Source of the DNA: Thermocrinis sp.
GTDB lineage: Bacteria; Aquificota; Aquificia; Aquificales; Aquificaceae
Direction of reading: 5' to 3'
NCBI GenBank assembly: GCA_028276475.1
Contig: JAPYWH010000007.1
Span: 1 to 56,113, forward strand
Length of the DNA: 56,113 bases
The number at the start of each line of letters is the position of its first letter. Position 1 is the first letter of the stretch. Shown piece by piece: positions 9,005 to 16,601 of this stretch. A program made the position numbers and the translations under genes. The notes beneath the pieces were generated by a model, which was given only the letters and a program-made list of their open reading frames with translations, ran no database searches and was not told the origin of the DNA.

Positions 9005-10182
9005 AACTTCATCTTCTCCCTAACTTCCTCCAAGGTTTGCCTTGCGGTCTGCCTTGCCTTTTCGGAGCCTTCCAAGAATATGTCTTTGAGCTCCTTTAGG
9101 GAACCTTCCACCTGTGCTCTCTTTTCCCTTATGGGCTCCAAAAAGGCGTTCAAGCCTTCAAACATCAACCTCTTACAATCTACGCATCCAAGGGCACCGC
9201 TTTTGCAGTCCGCCTCTATCTGTTTTGTTTGTTCTGGATTGGTGAAGATCTTATGGTAGGAGAAGACGGGGCAAAGGTGAGGTCTGCCGGGGTCTCCTTT
9301 TCTGAGCTTTTGGGGGTCTGTGAAGAACTTCATTACCTTTTGTTGGACTTCCTCTTTGCTGTCTGCAAAGTATATGGCGTTGTTGTATGACTTGCTCATC
9401 TTTCTGCCATCCGTTCCCAAAAGCCGGGGCGTTTCCGTTAGCAGTGCCTTGGGTTCTGGAAAGACCTCTCCATAGAGCTGGTTGAACCTTCTGGCGATCT
9501 CCCGGGTAAGCTCTATGTGGGGCAGTTGGTCCTCTCCCACGGGCACCGCCTCCGCCTTGTAGATGAGTATATCAACCGCCTGCAAAACAGGATAGCCCAG
9601 AAAGCCGTAGGTGTCTGTGTCATAAAAGTCCCTCTTTGACACGTTTAGCTTACTTAGGACCTCCGGTTCAAGTATGCCATCAAAGACAGCCCTCACAAAG
9701 GCTTCTGAGATAGTGTCCAAAAGGTTCTCCTCCAAGGCTTCAAAGTTCTCCACCTTGTAGGGTAGCTTAGCCAAAAACTCCTTTACCAGGTCCCTCAGTC
9801 CTCCCTTAAAGCTGAGCTCTAAGTCGGCGATCCTTAAAAGGTTATACTTCGTATCCTTGTAGGTGGGGTTCCACTCAAGCCAACTTTTTGGTGTGATCAT
9901 AGAAAAAATTAAAAAGAGCTCCAGCTCCTCCTTTACATGGGATTGGATAAAGAGCACGCTTTTGTTTGGGTCTAAGCCCAAGGCGATCCAGTCTATCATC
10001 ATCTGTTCAATGTTCTCCTTTATCTGCCCTGCGTTTTTGTAGCTGTTGGTCAATGCGTGCCAGTCTGCGATCGTGTAATAGGTTTCGTGGTCCTTTTGGA
10101 GTTCTATCCAGTTTTTTATTACGCCAAAGTAATGTCCCAGATGAAGCTTTCCCGTCGGTCTCATACCACTCAAAACTCGCAT
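9001..10182 (-). CDS. trpS: Tryptophanyl-tRNA synthetase
   Basis: Class I synthetase charging tRNA-Trp. The HIGH motif reads HLGH (TGKLHLGHYFG, residues 10-21) and the KMSKS motif is KMSKSYNN. At 393 residues it is longer than the 330-residue mesophile enzymes; a central helical insertion (about 125-180, with DLELSFKGGLRDLVKEFLAKLPYKVENF) accounts for the difference and resembles thermophile TrpRS with extra helical segments. A Cys cluster (C..DCKSGALGCVDCK) near the C-terminus looks able to bind metal or an Fe-S cluster, as reported for the Thermotoga enzyme. It lies 7 bases downstream of the deacetylase gene. Confidence 0.95.
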   Translation of the reverse strand: MRVLSGMRPTGKLHLGHYFGVIKNWIELQKDHETYYTIADWHALTNSYKNAGQIKENIEQMMIDWIALGLDPNKSVLFIQSHVKEELELFLIFSMITPKSWLEWNPTYKDTKYNLLRIADLELSFKGGLRDLVKEFLAKLPYKVENFEALEENLLDTISEAFVRAVFDGILEPEVLSKLNVSKRDFYDTDTYGFLGYPVLQAVDILIYKAEAVPVGEDQLPHIELTREIARRFNQLYGEVFPEPKALLTETPRLLGTDGRKMSKSYNNAIYFADSKEEVQQKVMKFFTDPQKLRKGDPGRPHLCPVFSYHKIFTNPEQTKQIEADCKSGALGCVDCKRLMFEGLNAFLEPIREKRAQVEGSLKELKDIFLEGSEKARQTARQTLEEVREKMKL

Positions 10183-10189
10183 GGCACTA

Positions 10190-10861
10190 TTATTTTAAAC
10201 ATTCCCACAAAAATCTAAGCGTTGTCCAATAGCCAGATGCATAAATTCTTCTAATTTCCCATTTACTTGGGCTTTGGGCATAGGTTCCCTTTATGGTAGT
10301 AAAGGCATATTGATAACCTGCCTTCTTTACCATTTCTACCACTTCAGCGTTGTGGTCTCCGTATGGATAGCAAAAGCCCTTTACTTCAACGCCGAGCTTG
10401 TCTTCCAAGAGCTTCTTTGAGTCCTCTATCTCTCTGCGTGCCTCTGCGGGAGGGATTTTTGTCAGAAAGGGATGGGTGAGGGTATGCGAACCAATCTCTA
10501 CGCCCTCCTTTACAAGAAAGGAAAGCTCCTCCCAGTTCATTATGGGTTTTATCACGTTCAGCTTTTGGTAGTCCCAACGGTTGAACTGCCCTACCAACTT
10601 GGCAGGCACAAAGACTATGGCGTGAGCCTTTAGGGCTTTGATAACCGGGAAGGCGTTTTCCAAAAAGTCCCTGTAAGCGTCATCAAAGGTAAGTAGCACA
10701 CCTCTGCCCGTAGGTTCAAGCCCTTGTGGCTTAACAAACCTAAAGTTAAGTCTGTCTAAGAGATTTAGCCAACGTTTGAACTTTTCCGGTTTAACATAGA
10801 GGGATTTCAGCCGGGCATTCTTTGGTGGGTTTTCCACATTGTGAAACATAAGAACTTTCAT
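10190..10861 (-). CDS. Polysaccharide deacetylase family protein (NodB homology)
   Basis: A 223-residue carbohydrate esterase family 4 domain. Motif 1 is LTFDDAY (catalytic base and metal Asp), motif 2 is SHTLTHP (the two metal His residues), motif 3 contains CYPYGDHN. No signal peptide is obvious (starts MKVLMFHNVENP), so it may act in the cytoplasm or be released by another route; MKVLMFHNV is the usual start of the domain itself. Substrates of the family are N-acetylated glycans. It overlaps the kinase gene by 4 bases, so kinase and deacetylase are coupled. Confidence 0.88.
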   Translation of the reverse strand: MKVLMFHNVENPPKNARLKSLYVKPEKFKRWLNLLDRLNFRFVKPQGLEPTGRGVLLTFDDAYRDFLENAFPVIKALKAHAIVFVPAKLVGQFNRWDYQKLNVIKPIMNWEELSFLVKEGVEIGSHTLTHPFLTKIPPAEARREIEDSKKLLEDKLGVEVKGFCYPYGDHNAEVVEMVKKAGYQYAFTTIKGTYAQSPSKWEIRRIYASGYWTTLRFLWECLK

Positions 10862-11697
10862 AACAGCCTCTGTGCAAGCATATAGTTTATGAGCTCCTTG
10901 GCGGTTTTGAACCTTTTTTCATGGTCCCTTTCAAGCATCAGCCCTAACAAAACCTGAGCCTTTGGAGATATTCCCTCCAGCATAGTGTATATAACCTGCT
11001 TGTTCCTTCTCAATTTCTCTTGCTCCTCCTCCGCATCAAAGGGAGATTTGCCCGTAAGGGTAAAGTAAAGAACGCATCCCAAGGAGAATATATCACTGCT
11101 CCTGTGAATTTGATTCTTGAAAACCTCCGATGCGATGTATCCCACCGTTCCCTTTATGTCTATTATGCCCGAGTATCCTCTTACCCTAAGCAGGCTAAAA
11201 TCTCCAAGCTTCCAAAGGATGCTCTTCATGACCCTTTTGCCAAAGATATTGTCGGGCTTTATGTCTCCGTGTATGTAGCCTCTGTTGTGTAAAAACTCTA
11301 AGCCCTTAGCAGCTTGGAATATTACCTTCAGGGCTTCTGCCTCCTCAAGGGGACCCTGCTTGGCAACATAGTGTTTGAGATTTCCAACATCCATAAACTC
11401 GTAGATCAAAAAGAGCTCTCCTCTATCCTTTTTATAGAGGTAGCTCTGCATGGTTAGGATATGGGGATGGTTAAAGAGTATGTGGGTTTGGGCTTCTTTC
11501 CAGAGGTAGGGTAGCATAGTTTTGTCCCTTGCCACCTTCAGCGCCACAATTTGCCCTGCATACCTTCCCTTTAGCACTTCCACCTTATAGACCTCTCCAA
11601 AGTTTCCTACGCCGATCAAGTCTATGACCCTATACATTCCCAGCAAGATGTCTCCTTCTTTATAAAGGCTCAGAGGCTGTTCTAAAAAATCACTCAT
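10858..11697 (-). CDS. Serine/threonine protein kinase (Hanks type) with atypical DFG
   Basis: A stand-alone 279-residue eukaryotic-like kinase domain. The glycine loop is GVGNFGEV (29-36), the ATP-anchoring lysine VALK (Lys54), the catalytic loop HGDIKPDN (143-150, so a non-RD kinase with Gly before Asp145), the metal motif is DFS (166-168) rather than DFG, and the APE position reads ASE. Asp145, Asn150 and Asp166 are all present, so catalysis is plausible. There is no transmembrane segment or PASTA domain. GGAGG at 11707-11711 is the ribosome-binding site, 9 bases from the ATG. The leader upstream contains the structured RNA described at 11726-11891. Confidence 0.88.
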   Translation of the reverse strand: MSDFLEQPLSLYKEGDILLGMYRVIDLIGVGNFGEVYKVEVLKGRYAGQIVALKVARDKTMLPYLWKEAQTHILFNHPHILTMQSYLYKKDRGELFLIYEFMDVGNLKHYVAKQGPLEEAEALKVIFQAAKGLEFLHNRGYIHGDIKPDNIFGKRVMKSILWKLGDFSLLRVRGYSGIIDIKGTVGYIASEVFKNQIHRSSDIFSLGCVLYFTLTGKSPFDAEEEQEKLRRNKQVIYTMLEGISPKAQVLLGLMLERDHEKRFKTAKELINYMLAQRLL

Positions 11698-11705
11698 CGA
11701 GATGC

Positions 11706-11724
11706 CCCTCCAACCTCTAAAGGG
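11706..11724 (-). promoter_or_regulatory. Possible hairpin masking the kinase ribosome-binding site
   Basis: In the minus-strand transcript CCCUU (11724-11720) can pair with GAGGG (11710-11706), which contains the Shine-Dalgarno sequence of the Ser/Thr kinase gene; the loop is 9 nt. It follows directly after the closing helix of the structured leader RNA. That is the position expected for an expression platform that controls translation. It is short (5 pairs, one G-U) and only suggestive. Confidence 0.35.
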
Positions 11725-11725
11725 A

Positions 11726-11891
11726 CTAACCTACCCCTCGCCCTATCCCACTAGTAAGACCTTTCCAAGGACAGGGAAGAGAAGGGCTACCTTCAAAACT
11801 CGCCAAGCGGATTGAGAGACCTTTTTAGTCTCTCCCTGCTCGGGATTCCTTCCGTTGGCTCCCTCCAGTTCAAGCTTGAACTGTAGGCTAA
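11726..11891 (-). ncRNA. Candidate structured leader RNA (multi-branched, possible riboswitch-like element)
   Basis: A 166-nt segment on minus folds into a closed multi-branch structure by eye. Closing helix: 11883-11891 with 11726-11734 (9 pairs, including two G-U). Inner helices: a self-complementary hairpin 11867-11882; 11851-11859 with 11802-11811 (9 pairs, one bulge) capped by hairpin 11814-11834 (7 pairs, 7-nt loop); hairpin 11781-11794 (5 pairs); and 11769-11776 with 11741-11748 (8 pairs, one G-U). The G-U pairs become C-A mismatches on plus, so minus is the RNA strand. A near-consensus promoter lies just upstream. I see no match to tmRNA, SRP RNA, RNase P RNA, T-box, TPP, SAM, lysine or cobalamin motifs. 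6S RNA or a new class remain possible. Confidence 0.6.
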
Positions 11892-11907
11892 CAAACATCA
11901 GGGTCAG

Positions 11908-11936
11908 ATTTTAGAGTAAAAAACTTTGTGTGTCAA
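11908..11936 (-). promoter_or_regulatory. Near-consensus sigma-70-type promoter of the kinase operon / leader RNA
   Basis: On minus, a perfect -35 box TTGACA (11936-11931) and a -10 box TAAAAT (11913-11908) are separated by exactly 17 bases. Transcription would start near 11901, a few bases before the structured RNA and about 200 bases upstream of the kinase ATG. It is the strongest promoter-like sequence I noticed in the window. Confidence 0.75.
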
Positions 11937-11971
11937 TGGGTTTGTATTTTTGGAACAGCCTTATTGAACGC

Positions 11972-11999
11972 TTGCAAATCCTGAAAAATGATATTAAAT
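11972..11999 (+). promoter_or_regulatory. Possible promoter of thiS
   Basis: TTGCAA (11972-11977), a 16-base spacer and TTAAAT (11994-11999) lie just before thiS. The predicted start of transcription is about 12006, only a few bases from the ATG at 12010. No Shine-Dalgarno is visible, so thiS may be translated from a nearly leaderless message. Confidence 0.4.
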
Positions 12000-12009
12000 T
12001 ATTACACAA

Positions 12010-12216
12010 ATGAGGTTATATCTCAACGGAGAAGAGTTGGAAGTTCCTGAAGGCACTACGATTTCTGAGCTTATCAAAAGTTTAAACATTCAGGTGCGGG
12101 AAGTGGGCTTTGCGGTGGCGGTCAACGAGGAAGTGGTGCCTAAATCTAAGTATGAAAGCTACAAACTATCGGAGGGAGACAGGGTGGAAATCGTGCATCT
12201 GGTGGGTGGTGGCTGA
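12010..12216 (+). CDS. thiS: Sulfur carrier protein ThiS
   Basis: A 68-residue ubiquitin-fold sulfur carrier for the thiazole moiety of thiamine. It has the typical N-terminus with NGEELEVPEGTTISELIKSL, the central GFAVAVNEEVVPKSKY block, and ends in VGGG, giving the C-terminal Gly-Gly that is adenylated and thiocarboxylated. It stands alone here: no thiG, thiF or thiH is adjacent. Its stop codon abuts the stop codon of the convergent Na+ symporter gene with no bases between. Confidence 0.9.
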   Translation: MRLYLNGEELEVPEGTTISELIKSLNIQVREVGFAVAVNEEVVPKSKYESYKLSEGDRVEIVHLVGGG

Positions 12217-13719
12217 TCACATGTGAGGACCTGCCAGATACCTTCTCCTGCTTTCCACAGAAAAGAAGGCAATAAGCACGATCACAAATATAACGAAAGC
12301 CCTTGCGATGAGAACGCCGGGTTCAGTTTGGGATAAGACCTCCGGTAGTTTGGTAACGCCCCAGAAATACAGGAGGATGATCAAAAATACTGGTGAGACA
12401 ACCGCAAAGAAATAGACCAATGACTTTGGAATTTTTATAAAGCTGTTGGTGTTTAGCTCCCTGTGGAAGTTATGAACGCCAAAGACCCAAACAAAGATTA
12501 TGATCTCCAAAAGACCAAAGAACAGGAGCATCAATGTGCCCGCCCAAAAATCCACATCGTCTATAAAGCCCGGCACAAAGGCAGACAAAAAGGCACCCAC
12601 GCTAACCAAAAGCATAGACACATTAACCGCCTTGGAGTGGCTCCACCTCATCTCATCCTCCAAGAGGGCAACCAAAGGCTGTATTAGGGCTAAGGAGGAG
12701 GTAAGGGCCGCTATGAAAAGTAGGAAAAACCAGACAGCGGATAGCAGGCTTCCAAGGGGCAAGGACATTAAAATGGCTGGCATGGTCATAAAGCCAAGGC
12801 GGAAGGTCCCCTCTTTTGCAAGCTCTGGAACCGCCAAAGCACCAAAGACCGCAAAGGCGGCCGGAATGGCTATGCTGGCACCGATAACCACCTCCACAAA
12901 CTCATTAAGACCGGCAGTCCACAAACCTGCCTTTACCACATCCTCGTTCCTTTTGACATAGCTGGCATAGGTTGCGATGGCACCCATACCCAAGGATAGA
13001 GTAAAGAATATTTGACCCGATGCCTCGAGCCACACCTGAGGGTCCGAGAGCTTTGAAAAATCAGGGGTGTATATGAAAAGCAAGCCCTCCACACCCTTCC
13101 ATCCGTTCATACTCAAAGATACAAAGCTCAAGAATATTCCCATTAAAATCAGCAGCGGAAGACCATACTTGGCGGTTAGCTCTATGCCCTTAACTATACC
13201 CCTCTGTAGGATTACCCAGTTGATGGCTAAGGTGATCACCAAAAAAACAAGGGCAATGAAAGATGGTTGTGTGTAGTCTTTGAAGAAGGAAATGTATGGC
13301 TCCATGGCGGTTTTGTAGTCAGGACTTTGCACCGGTTGGGGCATCTGCCCAAAGAGAGACAAAAAGGCAAAGCCCAGGGTCCAAGATTCTATGTATATGT
13401 AATAGCAAACGATGAGGATGGGAATGGAGACTCCGATGGAGCCAAGAACCCTTGAGCCATAGGAGTGGTTGAAGAAGGAACCTATTATACCCGTCATAGA
13501 GCCATGCCCCTTTGCCCCCGCATACCTACCTATAACCCACTCTATGAGCATCAAAGGAAGCCCTAAAAGGAATAGGGCAACAAAATATGGAACCATAAAG
13601 GCTCCACCCCCGTATAGGGCTACCTTGGAGGGAAATCTAAGAAGGTTTCCGAGCCCTATGGCGTTACCCGCAGCAGCAAAGATAAGCCCTATCTTAGTTT
13701 GCCAAGTTTCCCTCTTCAT
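12217..13719 (-). CDS. Sodium-dependent transporter, neurotransmitter:sodium symporter (SNF) family
   Basis: A 500-residue LeuT-fold transporter with about 12 membrane helices. The diagnostic N-terminus with IGLIFAAAGNAIGLGNLLRFP carries the unwound helix 1 and sodium-site residues; GGGAFMVPYF and the helix 6/8 region (SLGMGAIATYASY) also fit. Bacterial members import amino acids such as Leu or Trp with Na+; the substrate cannot be read from sequence. It is the last gene of the pncB-acpS-dsb-symporter operon and overlaps the preceding gene by 4 bases. Confidence 0.93.
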   Translation of the reverse strand: MKRETWQTKIGLIFAAAGNAIGLGNLLRFPSKVALYGGGAFMVPYFVALFLLGLPLMLIEWVIGRYAGAKGHGSMTGIIGSFFNHSYGSRVLGSIGVSIPILIVCYYIYIESWTLGFAFLSLFGQMPQPVQSPDYKTAMEPYISFFKDYTQPSFIALVFLVITLAINWVILQRGIVKGIELTAKYGLPLLILMGIFLSFVSLSMNGWKGVEGLLFIYTPDFSKLSDPQVWLEASGQIFFTLSLGMGAIATYASYVKRNEDVVKAGLWTAGLNEFVEVVIGASIAIPAAFAVFGALAVPELAKEGTFRLGFMTMPAILMSLPLGSLLSAVWFFLLFIAALTSSLALIQPLVALLEDEMRWSHSKAVNVSMLLVSVGAFLSAFVPGFIDDVDFWAGTLMLLFFGLLEIIIFVWVFGVHNFHRELNTNSFIKIPKSLVYFFAVVSPVFLIILLYFWGVTKLPEVLSQTEPGVLIARAFVIFVIVLIAFFSVESRRRYLAGPHM

Positions 13720-14462
13720 TGAAGGAGCTTATCCAAATCCTGCTCTGTGGGCAAGCCCGCATGGATTTTGCCGTTCATACCTATGAAGGTGGGTGTTCCG
13801 TTTATGCCATATTTTTCTGCAAGGGAGAGGTTGTTTTCAATTTTTTTCTTTCCATTCTCGCACTGGTTGTTGGAGTTATATCCACTTTTATACTCTTCCC
13901 ATCCCTTTTTGTCGCATACCAAGGCAACAGACTTTCCAAAAGCCTGCGGATGTATAGGTAGTGGGAAGAGAATTACACGAACCTCCACTCCCTTTTCGTT
14001 AGCCCATTTTTCCACTATAGGCTCAGACTTTTTGCAGAAGGGACAGTCTGGGTCTGTCCATAGATAAATATACTTTTGGGAACCTACTTTGCCAAAAGCA
14101 AAGTCCTTGTGCTTTTCAAGTTCCTTGAGAAGGTCTTGGCTAACCTTCATAAACTCTTGCTGTCTTTCTCTGGTAATGTTCTTCTTGTCCGCAAGGCTTA
14201 TGAGATTGCCCGCCATCACATACTTCATCTCCTTGTCTGTGTAAAAGACAAGAGGTTGGGCTCCCACTTTTATAACCACTTCACAGAGTCCCGGAATATC
14301 CTTTAGTGCCTGAACGCTCTCTACCTTAAACTCTTGAGGGATAAGCTCCTTGACGCCCGTCTTTATCTTCTCCTCTGTGGGGCAAGCCTTACTCTGTTGA
14401 CAGCTTACGAGCCCAGCAAACAAAAAGCTAACAAACAACCCAAAGGCTAAAATCTTCTTCAT
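13716..14462 (-). CDS. DsbC/DsbG-like thiol:disulfide interchange lipoprotein
   Basis: A 248-residue thioredoxin-fold protein exported as a lipoprotein: signal peptide with lipobox LVSC (Cys21). The N-terminal region (about 30-95) resembles the DsbC dimerisation domain, and the catalytic domain holds CPFC (140-143) and the cis-proline motif GTPTF (222-226). A second Cys pair (183, 201) matches the structural disulfide of DsbC-type domains. It would act in the periplasm as a disulfide isomerase or reductase. Membrane anchoring by lipidation differs from soluble DsbC of E. coli. Overlaps acpS by 4 bases. Confidence 0.87.
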   Translation of the reverse strand: MKKILAFGLFVSFLFAGLVSCQQSKACPTEEKIKTGVKELIPQEFKVESVQALKDIPGLCEVVIKVGAQPLVFYTDKEMKYVMAGNLISLADKKNITRERQQEFMKVSQDLLKELEKHKDFAFGKVGSQKYIYLWTDPDCPFCKKSEPIVEKWANEKGVEVRVILFPLPIHPQAFGKSVALVCDKKGWEEYKSGYNSNNQCENGKKKIENNLSLAEKYGINGTPTFIGMNGKIHAGLPTEQDLDKLLQ

Positions 14463-14827
14463 AAAAAACCTCCTTTGCTATTAATTATAACAGCAACCGC
14501 CACCGAGTATTCCCTTTCGTGGGATAGGGAAACAAGGATCTGTAGGTTTTTAAGCTCTTCCCTCAAAAGTCTAACTTTTGCGGGCTTTCCAAAGTCTCCC
14601 AAAATTTCAATCTCAGAGAACTTTAGGACCACACCTTTACTCTGATAAACTGCCTTTAAGACCGCCTCCTTTCCTGCCCAACGGGCTGACAGGCATGCTA
14701 TCCAATCTGCCTGTTTTTTGCAATATTCAAGCTCCAAAGGGGTGTATATGCGTTTTAAAAACCTCTCGCCGAACCTTTCTACTGCTTTCCTTATCCTCTC
14801 GTTGGAAACTATATCAACGCCTATCAT
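14459..14827 (-). CDS. acpS: Holo-[acyl-carrier-protein] synthase
   Basis: Transfers 4'-phosphopantetheine from coenzyme A to the serine of acyl carrier protein, here probably the acpP product encoded at 54902. The 122-residue length is normal. Motifs: N-terminal IGVDIVSNERI with the metal-binding Asp, FLKRIYTPLELEYC, and ARWAGKEAVLKA with the conserved Glu and Lys. It overlaps the upstream pncB and the downstream dsbC-like gene by 4 bases each, so all are translationally coupled. Confidence 0.95.
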   Translation of the reverse strand: MIGVDIVSNERIRKAVERFGERFLKRIYTPLELEYCKKQADWIACLSARWAGKEAVLKAVYQSKGVVLKFSEIEILGDFGKPAKVRLLREELKNLQILVSLSHEREYSVAVAVIINSKGGFL

Positions 14828-16068
14828 TCATCCACTTCCACCCTATACTCTACCTTCTTTCTTAAGCTTTTTAGCTCCTCCGGAAGCTGATTTATCTGTT
14901 CCAAGACCCTTTCCCTTATTTCCTTAAGGCTTGGCAGGGGAAGGCTTACCTTTTTCACCAATCCACCCTCTTGAAACCTGCTGACCTTGTCGTAATCAAA
15001 CTTTCCATCCTTGAAAAACCTCCAAACTTGCCTTTTGTATGGAAAGGTCCTCTTCCCGGGACTCTCTTTGAACTTGGGCTTTCCCTCATACTCCACAAGC
15101 TTGTATGCTATGTCCAGATAAGGTGCATCCGCGGAGGTCAAAAGCTTTGTCCCAACTCCAAAGGCGTCTATGGGCACACCCTCGGAGACCCACCTTTCTA
15201 TATCGTACTCATCCACTCCTCCGCTGACCAAAATTTTCACATCCTTAAAGCCCTCTTGGTCAAAGATCCCTCTTACCTCCCTGCAAAGCTCCGGAATATC
15301 TCCGCTGTCTATTCTTACACCCAAGACCTTTATACCTTCTTTCAGAAGCTTTAAAGCCCTTTTTGCCCCTTCCACCGTGTTGTAGGTGTCTATCAACAAA
15401 AAGACCCTGTCTGGAAAGCTCCTTGCAAAAGCCCTGAAGGCTTCCTCCTCTTGGTCAAAGACCATTATGTAGGAGTGTGCCATGGTGCCAAAGACGGGTA
15501 TGCTATAGAGCATTCCAGCCTGAAGGTTGGAGGTGCCGTTAAAACCTCCAATGTAGCATGCCCTTGCAGAAAGTAGCCCAGCCATGGGAGAGTGTGCCCT
15601 TCTGAGCCCAAAATCCACCAAAGTTTTACCCTTGGCGGCAATGTAATTTCTTACCGCTTTGGATGCAATTAAGGTTTCAAAGTGTATTAGGTTTATAACT
15701 AAGGTTTCTATGAGCTGAGCCTTTGGCAGAGGACCCTCCACCTGAAGGATGGGCTCGTTCTGGAAGAAGATAGTTCCCTCCTCCAAGGTATAAAACTCTA
15801 GATCCAGCTCCAGCTCCCTCAGATAGTCCAAGAACCAATTTTTGAATATACCTAAACTTTTTAGGTATTTCAGCTCCCTGTCTCCAAATTTGAAGTTTTC
15901 TAAGCTCTTCATTAGTGTTTCAAGCCCGCAGGCAACCAAAAAGTTTCTGTTTTCCGGGAGTCTCCTGACAAACAGGCTAAAGACCGCATTCCCAGTCTTT
16001 CCGTGCTCCAAGTAGCTTTGGGCCATGGTTAGCTCATAAAGGTCTGTAATTAGTGCGGTGCTTTCCAT
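14824..16068 (-). CDS. pncB: Nicotinate phosphoribosyltransferase
   Basis: NAD salvage: nicotinate plus PRPP gives nicotinate mononucleotide. At 414 residues it fits the shorter branch of the family. Recognisable parts are LITDLYELTMAQSY at the N-terminus, the DFGLRRAHSP loop with the catalytic His region, the GGFNGTSNLQAG segment, and the C-terminal GVDEYDIERWV / GVGTKLLTS block. First gene of a minus operon. Its upstream region is shared with the insertion-sequence remnant, whose left inverted repeat begins 36 bases before the start codon. Confidence 0.95.
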   Translation of the reverse strand: MESTALITDLYELTMAQSYLEHGKTGNAVFSLFVRRLPENRNFLVACGLETLMKSLENFKFGDRELKYLKSLGIFKNWFLDYLRELELDLEFYTLEEGTIFFQNEPILQVEGPLPKAQLIETLVINLIHFETLIASKAVRNYIAAKGKTLVDFGLRRAHSPMAGLLSARACYIGGFNGTSNLQAGMLYSIPVFGTMAHSYIMVFDQEEEAFRAFARSFPDRVFLLIDTYNTVEGAKRALKLLKEGIKVLGVRIDSGDIPELCREVRGIFDQEGFKDVKILVSGGVDEYDIERWVSEGVPIDAFGVGTKLLTSADAPYLDIAYKLVEYEGKPKFKESPGKRTFPYKRQVWRFFKDGKFDYDKVSRFQEGGLVKKVSLPLPSLKEIRERVLEQINQLPEELKSLRKKVEYRVEVDE

Positions 16069-16103
16069 GTTTAAAATTATAGGTTATGCAAAAACCTTAC
16101 CTT

Positions 16104-16564
16104 GGGTGAGAAATTCCGAGAAGCTGGAAATCTCTTAGGAAAAAAGTCTTGGCAGGGAGGGGACTTATAATACCCCAAAACCCCACCAAGGAGGTGCTAA
16201 AATGAAAAATCACCTCTATAGTTTATACCAAATGGTCTTAAAGTCCCTAACTTTCTATCTTGGAGTTGATCAGGAAAAGAAAAGGGCAGGCAGACCTCCA
16301 AAAGTCTCTGACCTCCAGTTTAGTGGATAGATTTGGGCTTATGGGAGATAGGGAATACAGGGGTTGTGAGTATGTAGAGGTTTGCGAAAGTAAGGAACAA
16401 AAGGGCATAAGGCAGGTGGTAGAGGGTGTAAATTCTCAGATAAAGCTTTTCAACCGAGTGAGCAGGTGGAGGAAAGGGATTACTTTACTTACCTACCTTT
16501 ATGGCTACGCTATAGGCTCGTAGCTTTTTCAGGAAGTTTCAAATATGAGGGTAATTTCTCACCC
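16104..16564. mobile_element. Decayed insertion sequence with terminal inverted repeats
   Basis: A 461-base element bounded by a perfect 12-base inverted repeat, GGGTGAGAAATT at 16104-16115 and its complement at 16553-16564. Beyond the 12 bases the ends still resemble each other weakly. It contains two disconnected pieces of a transposase-like reading frame in different frames. I found no clear target duplication next to the repeats. The element lies between pncB and bioB, filling what would otherwise be their shared upstream region. It could be a relic or a non-autonomous derivative moved by a full copy elsewhere. Confidence 0.7.
16202..16523 (+). pseudogene. Transposase remnant (N- and C-terminal fragments)
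   Basis: ATG 16202 has a strong ribosome-binding site (AAGGAGGTG) and opens a 42-residue frame ending at TAG 16328-16330. Its end, KKRAGRPPKVSDLQ, is typical of the N-terminus of DDE transposases. A second frame continues to 16523 and ends with VVEGVNSQIKLFNRVSRWRKGITLL, which reads like the C-terminal catalytic Glu region. The central part with the two catalytic Asp residues is missing, so the gene is inactive through an internal deletion and frameshift. The family cannot be named safely. Confidence 0.65.
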
Positions 16565-16586
16565 GACGTATTTTTTTAAGAAGGAT

Positions 16587-16592
16587 TATAAT
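16587..16592 (+). promoter_or_regulatory. Possible -10 box of bioB
   Basis: A perfect TATAAT lies 10 bases before the bioB ATG at 16602, so the message would begin only a few bases upstream and be nearly leaderless. No good -35 box is seen; the -35 position falls at the outer edge of the IS inverted repeat (16564-16569). Confidence 0.4.
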
Positions 16593-16601
16593 TTATTTGC
16601 T

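Noticed and set aside
11726-11891. Structured RNA as T-box (trpS is in the operon), TPP riboswitch for thiS, tmRNA, SRP RNA or RNase P RNA
   Set aside because: I could not find the T-box AGGGUGG..ACCGCG sequence, the TPP core, the tmRNA tRNA-like end with CCA, the SRP GGUCAGG..GGAAG loop, or the RNase P GAGGAAAGUC motif. thiS is on the opposite strand.
16260-16523. 87-codon frame in the IS relic as an intact gene
   Set aside because: It lacks a ribosome-binding site and its sequence is only the C-terminal part of a transposase; treated as a pseudogene.
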